In this document: in pieces, positions 1 through 5,950 of the stretch
Layout of the letters: each line of letters begins with the position of its first letter
Numbering within the stretch: the stretch's first letter is position 1
Assembly (NCBI GenBank): GCA_002702945.1
Contig: PADF01000028.1
Location: 1-5,950 of the forward strand
Direction of reading: 5' to 3'
DNA from: Methanobacteriota archaeon
GTDB taxonomy: Archaea; Thermoplasmatota; Poseidoniia; Poseidoniales; Poseidoniaceae
DNA: 5,950 nt
Notes under the pieces: generated by a model
Told to the model about the DNA's origin: nothing
Seen by the model: only the letters and a program-made list of their open reading frames with translations
Database searches by the model: none
Position numbers and translations under genes: made by a program

Positions 1-1355
1 CAACCACTAAAAGGAAATTGTGCCATTGGAGCAGCAACTCCAATGTTGACACCTATATTTCCGGCATAGACTTTATTTCTAAATTTTCTTGCATTAGAGC
101 CACTTTCGGTAAAAATACATGCCATATTTCCATAATTGCTGTTGTTTATAAAATCTATAGCATCATCAAGATTTTTCATAGATACTAAGCTCATAACAGG
201 GCCGAAAATCTCAGTATTAATTATCTCTTTTTTAAGGTTTACATCTTCAATTATAGTTGGATTTATGAAGTTCCCACTTTCAAAGCCCTCAATTTTTGCA
301 TTTCTTCCATCTAAAATTGCCTTTCCGCCTTCATTTATTCCAATTTCTATTAGTTCTTCGATTCTTTTTTTGCTGTCACTTGTAATTACTGGACCCATGT
401 CAATTCCGTCATTCCAACCATAGCCTGTTTTCCTGGATTTCACCATGTTATATAAAGAATCTTTAAGTTTTCTTTTGTTATCGTCAACTGTAATAATTAC
501 AGAGGCAGCCAAACATCTCTGTCCCGCACAACCATAAACGGAATCAGCAACTATTTTTGAAGTCATCTCAATATCACAGTCAGGCATTAATACAACAGGG
601 TTTTTTGCTCCACCTTGGGCTTGAACCCTCTTGCCATTTTGTGTTCCTTTAGAATAAATATATTTTGCCACAGGTGTGCTTCCAACGAAACTAACAGCTT
701 TTACAAAAGGATTTTCAAGTAATGCATCCACAGAATGTTTTCCTCCGTGAACTAGACTTACAAGACCATCTGGTAGATCTAACTGATCAATTAATTCAAA
801 AATTTTAACCATCGTTAAAGGAACTTTCTCTGAGGGTTTTACAACCATTGCATTACCAGTAGCAATTGCATATGGGAGAAACCAAAATACAATCATACTT
901 GGAAAATTAAATGGGGTAATACAAGCAGTAACTCCGAGAGGCTGTCTTATCATCATCTCATCAATACCACTTGCGATATCTTCTATAAAATCCCCTTGGA
1001 TTAGCATTGGCGTACCGCAAGCAACCTCAATATTCTCAATGGCTCTTTGCAGTTCACCGTAAGATTCAGACTTGGTTTTACCACATTCATTGGTAATTGT
1101 CTCTGCAAGAATATCAAGATTGTCTTCCATTAATGACTTTAATCGGTAAAGAACTTGTACGCGCTTCATAACCGGAACATCTCTCCATTCTAAATAAGCA
1201 TTATATGCACAATTAACAGCTTCATTTACGTCTTTAATATTTCTCTCTCCAAATGGAACTTCGGCTATAACTTTTTGAGTAGCTGGATTATTAGCTTTAA
1301 CAGTTAATTTTTCATAACTATCTTTCCATTTTCCATTTATATAATTTTTTAACAT
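1..1355 (-). CDS. iolA: Methylmalonate/malonate-semialdehyde dehydrogenase (CoA-acylating), 3' end cut by window edge
   Basis: This cytoplasmic aldehyde dehydrogenase is predicted to oxidise malonate semialdehyde (or methylmalonate semialdehyde) with NAD and CoA, giving acetyl-CoA or propionyl-CoA plus CO2; it is the last step of inositol breakdown. The window holds 451 codons, starting MLKNYINGKW. The family is usually about 490 residues, so only some 35-40 C-terminal residues are missing. Visible motifs are ITPFNFP (146-152), VKPSE (172-176), FVGSTPV (223-229), GCAGQRC with catalytic Cys281, and EIFGPV (382-387). The general-base Glu of ordinary aldehyde dehydrogenases is absent (AQGGAKN, 246-252), as expected for the CoA-dependent subgroup. 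Arg280, next to the Cys, and Arg104 match the two arginines known to matter in Bacillus IolA. It starts 17 bp after the iolC stop, so co-transcription is likely. The sister enzyme MmsA of valine catabolism has the same fold; the iolB/iolC context favours the inositol role. Confidence 0.93.
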   Translation of the reverse strand, partial: MLKNYINGKWKDSYEKLTVKANNPATQKVIAEVPFGERNIKDVNEAVNCAYNAYLEWRDVPVMKRVQVLYRLKSLMEDNLDILAETITNECGKTKSESYGELQRAIENIEVACGTPMLIQGDFIEDIASGIDEMMIRQPLGVTACITPFNFPSMIVFWFLPYAIATGNAMVVKPSEKVPLTMVKIFELIDQLDLPDGLVSLVHGGKHSVDALLENPFVKAVSFVGSTPVAKYIYSKGTQNGKRVQAQGGAKNPVVLMPDCDIEMTSKIVADSVYGCAGQRCLAASVIITVDDNKRKLKDSLYNMVKSRKTGYGWNDGIDMGPVITSDSKKRIEELIEIGINEGGKAILDGRNAKIEGFESGNFINPTIIEDVNLKKEIINTEIFGPVMSLVSMKNLDDAIDFINNSNYGNMACIFTESGSNARKFRNKVYAGNIGVNIGVAAPMAQFPFSG

Positions 1356-1372
1356 TGATTTAAAATTAAAAT

Positions 1373-2377
1373 TTATTTATTCATAATTTTTAAGGCCTCC
1401 TCTAAAGTTGGCATAAAGTTGGCACATCCTTCTTTTGTTACAACATGTGAACCACAAGCATTTCCCATTTTTATTGATTTTTCAATACTCCATTTTTGAA
1501 TTAATCCATAGATAAATCCACTAGCAAAGGCGTCACCCGCACCAAGCACATTTAGTATTTTTACAGGAAACCCTTTTATGTCTTTTCTTTTAAAATTTTC
1601 ATTAAAGTAGGATGCTCCATCCTTACCTCTTTTTACAATTAAAATACCCGTTCCTAATTTAATTAATCCTTCAATACTTTTGTTTAGATCTCCTTTGATT
1701 TCCGGGGATGAAATTTGTTGGTGTTTTATGGTTACTTGAGAAGAATCTTTTAGCATAGTTGCCAAAACCTCTTCTTCAGTACCAATGGCAATATCAACTT
1801 TTGACATGATTGACCTAACTACACGACCAAATGACCTGTAATCTTCCCACTGATCGGCTCTAAAATCCAAGTCCATTACAACAGTTACAGAATTTTTCTT
1901 AGCTACTTCTATTGCGTGTATGGTTGCACCTCTACTTGGTTCTTTATTTAGCGCTGTGCCATTAACTAGTAAAACCTGATGGTTAGCAATGTTTGCATTA
2001 TTCACATCATCAACGTTTATCAAAGTATCTGCAGCATTATCTCTATAAAATACTAAAGGAAACTTATCGGGTGGTTCAATACCCAAGAGAACAGCACTAC
2101 TTCTTGCATTCACTTTTGTTGGAATAAATTCTGTATTTACATTTTCCTTATTTAAGAAGTTTAAAATAAATTCTCCGACTTTATCTTTTCCAACAGCTGT
2201 TAACAAAGAAGACTTTAAACCTAACCTCGAACATCCTACAGATATATTCAGCGGTGAGCCACCAACAAATGCATTGAAACCTGATATCTCTTTAAATGGA
2301 ACTCCAATGTCTTGAGAATACAAATCTATTGAAGACCTTCCTATTGCTATCAAATCTCTTTTATTCACTTTCGTCAT
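1373..2377 (-). CDS. iolC: 5-dehydro-2-deoxygluconokinase (PfkB family)
   Basis: This is a 334-residue ribokinase/PfkB-family sugar kinase. It is predicted to phosphorylate 2-deoxy-5-keto-D-gluconate to its 6-phosphate, with ATP, in the cytoplasm. The N-terminal GRSSIDLY (13-20) and GGSPLNISVG (39-48) form the substrate-binding part. FPLVFYRDNAAD (106-117) and DLDFRADQW (169-177) resemble the IolC subgroup. VKRGKDGAS (248-256) is followed by the PfkB signature LGAGDAFASGF (278-288), in which Asp282 is the expected catalytic base. It is the single-domain form: many proteobacterial IolC proteins carry a C-terminal aldolase-like domain, absent here, so the aldolase must be encoded separately. 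The start chosen (MTKVNKRDL) overlaps the end of iolB by 17 bp, which suggests translational coupling. The family is certain. The exact substrate rests on the subgroup motifs and the iolB and iolA neighbours; 2-keto-3-deoxygluconate kinase is the main alternative. Confidence 0.92.
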   Translation of the reverse strand: MTKVNKRDLIAIGRSSIDLYSQDIGVPFKEISGFNAFVGGSPLNISVGCSRLGLKSSLLTAVGKDKVGEFILNFLNKENVNTEFIPTKVNARSSAVLLGIEPPDKFPLVFYRDNAADTLINVDDVNNANIANHQVLLVNGTALNKEPSRGATIHAIEVAKKNSVTVVMDLDFRADQWEDYRSFGRVVRSIMSKVDIAIGTEEEVLATMLKDSSQVTIKHQQISSPEIKGDLNKSIEGLIKLGTGILIVKRGKDGASYFNENFKRKDIKGFPVKILNVLGAGDAFASGFIYGLIQKWSIEKSIKMGNACGSHVVTKEGCANFMPTLEEALKIMNK

Positions 2378-3245
2378 TCATTTTAGAGGTTACAAGTGGT
2401 AATCTTTTGTCTTTATAAGACCAAGAATTATATATCCATTCATGGTCAGGATCTGTGGTATTTTCTAAACATTGATCACTACCTGCCAAAAAGTTAAGAT
2501 AATAACAATGATATCCATGTTCAGCTACAACAGGATGAAACCCTTTTGGAATAAGAACACAGTCTTCATTTTTAGGTCTTAGAATTTCGTCTAGCTCTTT
2601 GTCTTTTGTATAAACCTGTTGAATTGCATAAGCTTCAGGTTTTTGAAATTTATAAAAATATGTTTCTTCTTGTTTTGGCTCTACTACTTTGCCATTATTA
2701 TCTAGAATCCTCTCATCGTGTTTGTGAGCTGGGAAAGAACTCCAATTCCCTGAGGGAGTATAGACCTCTCTAGATATTATTCTAGAACATCCAAAGCCAG
2801 GTGGAACTAGATCGTTGAATTGCCTTGTAGCATTATCCCCGCCAAAAATTACAATTGGGGTTTTATCTGGAGTGATAAATTTAGGGTCAAAATCTTTGTC
2901 TGATTTGCACCATCCATAGGCAATATCTAAAATTTCAGATGTGCATTCAAGTGTAAAATTTGTTTTCCTAGGAAGATATAAAGTGTGTGCTATACCTGAA
3001 AAAACATTCTTTCGACCGTTAAGCGTCTCCCAACTTCCTCTATTACTTGTCACTTTAAAATTTCCGGAAAGCAGAACAATGGCGATTTCACTTTCAATCG
3101 TTTCAAAATCCCACGACTGATTTAATTTCATCTTCCTTGCCTCAAATGATAAAAATTCCCAATTAGCAGAGGAAGGATTAACACTTTGGTAAATACCATT
3201 TTCGTGTGGATTTGGATGTATTAACAATTCTGATTTTCTTTTCAT
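2361..3245 (-). CDS. iolB: 5-deoxy-glucuronate isomerase
   Basis: This is a complete 294-residue bicupin protein, close to the usual length of about 270-300 residues. IolB interconverts 5-deoxy-D-glucuronate and 2-deoxy-5-keto-D-gluconate in the cytoplasm, feeding IolC. The N-terminal cupin covers roughly residues 25-115. The C-terminal cupin has the metal-binding set FPAHKHDE (171-178; His174 and His176), the EETYFYKF stretch (193-200; Glu194) and KGFHPV (234-239; His237). YYLNFLAGSD (248-257) is also typical of the family. SREVYTPSGNWSSFP (158-172) matches the strongly conserved family core. The start MKRKSELL lies only 4 bp after the stop of the upstream hydrolase gene, so the two are probably on one mRNA. 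Its C-terminal end overlaps the start of iolC. No frame disruption or missing ligand residue is seen. Confidence 0.95.
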   Translation of the reverse strand: MKRKSELLIHPNPHENGIYQSVNPSSANWEFLSFEARKMKLNQSWDFETIESEIAIVLLSGNFKVTSNRGSWETLNGRKNVFSGIAHTLYLPRKTNFTLECTSEILDIAYGWCKSDKDFDPKFITPDKTPIVIFGGDNATRQFNDLVPPGFGCSRIISREVYTPSGNWSSFPAHKHDERILDNNGKVVEPKQEETYFYKFQKPEAYAIQQVYTKDKELDEILRPKNEDCVLIPKGFHPVVAEHGYHCYYLNFLAGSDQCLENTTDPDHEWIYNSWSYKDKRLPLVTSKMNDESE

Positions 3246-3249
3246 TGTG

Positions 3250-4494
3250 TTAATTTACTACTTTATATACTGTCCTTATTAAGTCCTCCAGTATGCCCTT
3301 ATAGCTTTGAGACCTTGTCATAAAAATCACAAACATAGAATTTTTTGGGTCGATCCAAAACTCTGTGTATTGTAATCCACCCCAACCGTATATTCCTTTG
3401 GGTGCTCCTTGATTCATTATGATAGGATCTTCTAGAACATAGACTGACAATCCCATATAATAACCTAATAGATTTTGAAAAGATCTGTCTTCCTTTGGAT
3501 AACCTTCTGAATATTTTCTTGTCATTGTTTTTATACTTTCTGGAGATATGATTTTTTTACCCTCATAGACACCATTATTCACAAGCATTTTACAAAAATT
3601 CATAAAATCCGAAGTTGTCGTTACTAATCCTTCTGCTCCTAAGTTAGTTTTGTCCTTTTGATCGTAGGTTAATATGTTCCCCCGACTTGTAATTCCGTCT
3701 TGTAGAAAGCCTTTAATGGATGGGGTATTTAAAAATAGTGGTTGAAAATTTATTTTATCCTCTTTTGTTAAATAAAATTTTGTACTATTCATATCTAAAG
3801 GGGCGAATAAATATTGATCTAAAAATTCACCGAACTGCATATTGGTTGCAACCTCTATGACTCTGCCAAGAATTGATTGATTAACCCCATACAAGTACTT
3901 TGTTCCTGGCTCATATTGGAGCGGTTGTTTTGAGATTATTTCCATTAATTCTTCTAAATTATCTGCTTTAACCGCATCTACATAAAAATTTTCAGGAGTG
4001 CAAAATCCAGACCTGTGCGTCATTAAATCAATTACCTTCATTTGATTTTTGCATGGATAAATATTGTCTGAACTCAAGCAGTAATCATCTCCATCTTCAA
4101 AATTTGCATTTATTCGTTTTTTTATTTTCATGCAATTTAAATTTGAAAATGATGGTATATATTTAGAAACAGGATCGTTGAAATCAATGAGATTTTTTTC
4201 TTCCAAAATAAACATTCCAATAGTGGTCACTACTTTGCTTGTCGACCACAATGCAAAAATGGTCTCATTGTTTATTTTTTTATCATATTCTTTGTTTGTG
4301 TTTTCTGTATGCCGGTAAAATAAGGAGTTGTCTTTGTAAACAACAATTTCGTTGCTTCCTGTTATTTCTTTATTAATCAGTTCTTTTTGAAAATTAATTA
4401 TGGATTGTTTGGAGGATAAGTTATTCCCTTTATCAACACTACAACTAGTCTTAATTATGACGAGAAATACGATAAATATTTTTTTAATCTCCAT
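3250..4494 (-). CDS. Beta-lactamase-fold serine hydrolase, predicted lipoprotein (esterase-like)
   Basis: This 414-residue protein belongs to the serine beta-lactamase/class C/family VIII esterase superfamily (Pfam Beta-lactamase, PF00144). The SxxK catalytic motif is STSK (Ser84, Lys87). The second-motif Tyr is in YGVN (Tyr202). GAEGLVTT (287-294) and the WGG triplet (371-373), which takes the place of the KTG motif, fit esterase-type members. MTHRSGF (158-164) is a usual landmark. The N-terminus MEIKKIFIVFLVIIKTSC looks like a lipoprotein signal with Cys18 as the lipidated residue; the KTS before it is a loose lipobox, so this is probable rather than certain. The frame stays open upstream to an ATG at 4584, but those 30 residues would bury the signal, so the internal start at 4494 is preferred. 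It is the first gene of the iolBCA cluster. Its substrate is unknown: an ester-linked compound, a peptide or a beta-lactam cannot be told apart from sequence alone. Confidence 0.85.
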   Translation of the reverse strand: MEIKKIFIVFLVIIKTSCSVDKGNNLSSKQSIINFQKELINKEITGSNEIVVYKDNSLFYRHTENTNKEYDKKINNETIFALWSTSKVVTTIGMFILEEKNLIDFNDPVSKYIPSFSNLNCMKIKKRINANFEDGDDYCLSSDNIYPCKNQMKVIDLMTHRSGFCTPENFYVDAVKADNLEELMEIISKQPLQYEPGTKYLYGVNQSILGRVIEVATNMQFGEFLDQYLFAPLDMNSTKFYLTKEDKINFQPLFLNTPSIKGFLQDGITSRGNILTYDQKDKTNLGAEGLVTTTSDFMNFCKMLVNNGVYEGKKIISPESIKTMTRKYSEGYPKEDRSFQNLLGYYMGLSVYVLEDPIIMNQGAPKGIYGWGGLQYTEFWIDPKNSMFVIFMTRSQSYKGILEDLIRTVYKVVN

Positions 4495-4512
4495 TTTAAA
4501 AACATGAATTTT

Positions 4513-4520
4513 CAAATTTA
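4513..4520 (-). promoter_or_regulatory. Possible -7 element (TAAATTTG) of the hydrolase-iol operon
   Basis: Read on the minus strand, these eight bases match the Bacteroidota -7 consensus TANNTTTG exactly and lie 18 bp upstream of the preferred hydrolase start at 4494. Transcription would begin about 12 bases before that ATG and would exclude the alternative upstream ATG at 4584. No TTG element is found at the usual distance; the nearest is 27 bp away, so support is weak. Confidence 0.25.
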
Positions 4521-4683
4521 ATTGAAAAACAGTAACATTTAAGTTTACAAATAGATAATTATTATAGACAATAAGTAATTGCAATCATTTTAGAAATTAT
4601 TCTATAATATAAGTAACTAATATTGTATTAATTATAGTTCTATATTTATTGAAAAGTCAAGCATTAAATGACAAATTTACTAA

Positions 4684-4714
4684 TTGTATCAAATATTTAT
4701 TATCTTTATGTTTA
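4684..4714 (+). promoter_or_regulatory. Candidate Bacteroidota-type promoter for susC
   Basis: TTG at 4684-4686 is followed after 20 bp by TATGTTTA at 4707-4714. The known flavobacterial pattern is TTG, then about 17-23 bp, then TANNTTTG; here only the last base of the -7 element differs. Transcription would begin near 4720, leaving a leader of about 65 bases before the susC ATG at 4785. In DNA this AT-rich such a match can arise by chance, so this is a candidate only. Confidence 0.3.
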
Positions 4715-4746
4715 CAAATTATGTGTATGAATTACATTTATACTTA

Positions 4747-4774
4747 AACTAATTTCTAACTAATTGATAATCAA
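4747..4774. repeat. Short direct repeat and inverted repeat upstream of susC
   Basis: AACTAATT occurs at 4747-4754 and again at 4758-4765, with the starts 11 bp apart, about one helical turn. The second copy runs into the inverted repeat TTGAT-A-ATCAA at 4764-4774, which ends 10 bp before the susC ATG. Such spacing would suit a regulator binding one face of the helix, or a leader structure. The motifs are short and AT-rich, so chance is a serious alternative. Confidence 0.3.
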
Positions 4775-4784
4775 ACTATTTGAA

Positions 4785-5950
4785 ATGAAAAAATATCTAG
4801 ATATTAAATTTACTTTGAACAAAACATTTGCTCTTATTGGCATGTTGCTTTTCTCTGCAGGTGTTTTTGCTCAGTCTATTAGTGGTAATGTCTCTAGTGA
4901 GGATGGACCACTCCCAGGCGCAACTGTTGTTGTAAAGGGTACCGAAAATGGAACAAGTACCGATTTTGATGGAAACTTTACCATTAATGCATCTGATGGT
5001 GATGTTTTAATTGTTTCCTTTATTGGTTTCGAAACCCAAGAAGTTGCGGTTTCTGGTGATCAAGTTGATGTTGTACTTGCTGAAGGAAATGAATTAAATG
5101 AAGTTGTTGTTACTGGATATGGTACAGAACTTAGAAGAAATATTACAGGTTCTGTTGCTGTAATTGATTCTGAAGTAATCGAAAATCGTAACCTAACTAG
5201 TGTCGGACAAGCTCTAGCGGGTACTGCTCCTGGTGTACAAGTTACCCAAGGTTCAGGTGAGCCTGGTGGTGATAGACTCTTTATTAGTATTAGGGGAGTA
5301 GGAACTCTTAACAATGGAGCACCTCTTGTAATAGTTGATGGTATTGAGGGTAATCTTAACAATCTTAATCCCCAAGATATAGAATCTATATCGGTACTTA
5401 AAGATGCAGCTTCTGCTTCCATATATGGTTCTAGGGCTGCAAACGGTGTTATTGTTGTTAAAACAAAAAGAGGTGGCAAGAATGTACCTACTAAATTTAC
5501 TTATGATGCTTCATTTGCAACAAGTAAATTATTATTTGATTTCGATCAAATTAGTTTTGACCCTATTGAAAATGTAACTTGGAAAAACCAAGTCGACGTT
5601 GGAAATGGCGCTACTGGTAGATGGAGTGCAGATGATATAGCTTTCATTAATGCAAACAAGTCAAATTGGCTTGGAAGTAACGGTCAAACACCAGAAGATG
5701 TTTATTTGCAAGACGCAACTTTACAACAGCATACTTTTGCTGCTAGCGGTGGTTCTGAAAAAACTAATTATAGAATTTCTGCCGGTTTACTCGACCAAAC
5801 AGGTAACACTCAAGATGGATCAAAATTTAAGAGAGCTAATTTTAGAATTAATTTAGACTCTCAAATTAATGACAAACTTTCTATTGGTACTACTATATCT
5901 ATGGTTAGAGGAGAAAGAAATTCTAGAGGTGAGGTCCAAAAAGATGGTCT
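4785..5950 (+). CDS. SusC/RagA-family TonB-linked outer membrane receptor, 3' end cut by window edge
   Basis: The first 388 codons of an outer-membrane TonB-dependent transporter are present. The family usually has about 1000 residues, so most of the beta-barrel lies beyond the right edge. A signal peptide covers residues 1-29, with likely cleavage AGVFA|Q. A carboxypeptidase-regulatory-like domain follows (about 31-100; GATVVVKGTENGTSTDFDG at 45-63). Next is the TonB-box-like NEVVVTGYGT (105-114). The plug domain (about 115-228) contains IRGVGT (169-174), LVIVDGI (181-187) and the SusC signature from LNPQDIES (194-201) to YGSRAANGVIVVKTK (214-228). Barrel strands begin after about residue 235. 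The start gives a good signal peptide and follows an in-frame leader without coding character. These receptors normally pair with a SusD lipoprotein encoded just downstream, which would lie outside the window. The divergent iol cluster suggests, but does not prove, an inositol-containing ligand. Confidence 0.95.
   Translation, partial: MKKYLDIKFTLNKTFALIGMLLFSAGVFAQSISGNVSSEDGPLPGATVVVKGTENGTSTDFDGNFTINASDGDVLIVSFIGFETQEVAVSGDQVDVVLAEGNELNEVVVTGYGTELRRNITGSVAVIDSEVIENRNLTSVGQALAGTAPGVQVTQGSGEPGGDRLFISIRGVGTLNNGAPLVIVDGIEGNLNNLNPQDIESISVLKDAASASIYGSRAANGVIVVKTKRGGKNVPTKFTYDASFATSKLLFDFDQISFDPIENVTWKNQVDVGNGATGRWSADDIAFINANKSNWLGSNGQTPEDVYLQDATLQQHTFAASGGSEKTNYRISAGLLDQTGNTQDGSKFKRANFRINLDSQINDKLSIGTTISMVRGERNSRGEVQKDG

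Larger units (their letters stand above)
4495..4784. promoter_or_regulatory. Divergent AT-rich intergenic region between the hydrolase-iol operon and susC
   Basis: This 290 bp region separates two divergently transcribed units and should hold the promoters of both. It is markedly richer in A and T than the flanking genes and holds no convincing coding sequence. The right-hand part contains a direct repeat and a small inverted repeat just before the susC start. The left-hand part contains two minus-strand matches to the Bacteroidota -7 element. No sigma/anti-sigma pair or other regulator gene lies between the two units, so the regulator must be encoded elsewhere. No terminator-like hairpin is expected or seen here. 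Confidence 0.6.

Noticed and set aside
136..423. Open frame of 95 codons on the plus strand
   Set aside because: It lies wholly antisense within iolA, whose frame is supported by clear family motifs. The translation is a low-complexity Ser/Ile/Phe-rich product typical of a shadow frame.
3246..3249. Separate promoter or terminator between the hydrolase and iolB
   Set aside because: The 4 bp gap leaves no room for either, and no stable hairpin is apparent at the end of the hydrolase gene.
4130..4318. Open frame of 62 codons on the plus strand
   Set aside because: It is antisense to the serine hydrolase, over the region that encodes the SxxK motif, and has no recognisable domain.
4622..4689. 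ATTGTAT repeated at 4622-4628 and 4683-4689
   Set aside because: A 7-mer repeated 61 bp apart is unremarkable in DNA of this composition, and no further similarity surrounds the copies.
4701..4708. TATCTTTA as the susC -7 element
   Set aside because: The upstream TTG at 4684-4686 would be only 14 bp away, too short; TATGTTTA at 4707-4714 has a better 20 bp spacing.
5060..5479. Open frame of 139 codons on the minus strand
   Set aside because: It is antisense to the plug domain of the SusC-like gene. The Ser/Thr/Pro-rich translation reflects the opposite strand of conserved Gly/Val codons.
5650..5856. Open frame of 68 codons on the plus strand
   Set aside because: It overlaps the SusC-like gene in another frame, while the SusC frame continues through with barrel-type sequence.

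Overview
The window looks like a piece of an AT-rich Bacteroidota chromosome, most likely from a flavobacterium. The strongest sign is the rightmost gene, a SusC/RagA-type TonB-dependent receptor. It has a carboxypeptidase-regulatory-like N-terminal domain, the EVVVTGYG box and the LNPQDIES...LKDAASASIYGSRAANG signature typical of that phylum. The absence of clear Shine-Dalgarno sequences and the very AT-rich intergenic DNA fit the same group. The exact genus cannot be read from the sequence.

Layout. Positions 1-4494 hold four genes on the minus strand, packed tightly enough to be one operon. In transcription order they are: a serine beta-lactamase/esterase-like predicted lipoprotein (4494-3250), iolB (3245-2361), iolC (2377-1373) and iolA (1355 to beyond the left edge, C-terminus missing). 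The gaps are 4 bp, a 17 bp overlap and 17 bp. Positions 4495-4784 are a 290 bp, very AT-rich divergent intergenic region with weak promoter-like motifs and short repeats. From 4785 to the right edge a susC-like gene runs on the plus strand; only its first 388 codons are present.

How the genes work together. IolB, IolC and IolA are three enzymes of the lower myo-inositol catabolic pathway. IolB isomerises 5-deoxy-D-glucuronate to 2-deoxy-5-keto-D-gluconate, IolC phosphorylates that product, and IolA converts malonate semialdehyde, formed after aldol cleavage, to acetyl-CoA and CO2. The early steps (IolG, IolE, IolD) and the aldolase are not in the window and may lie past the left edge or elsewhere. 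The divergent SusC-like receptor and the first-gene predicted lipoprotein hydrolase suggest an outer-membrane uptake and processing module for an inositol-containing or esterified substrate. That link is inferred from gene order, not shown by the sequence.

No RNA genes, insertion sequences, CRISPR arrays or convincing rho-independent terminators were seen. The most distinctive point is the combination of a SusC-like receptor and a serine hydrolase with an inositol catabolic operon.
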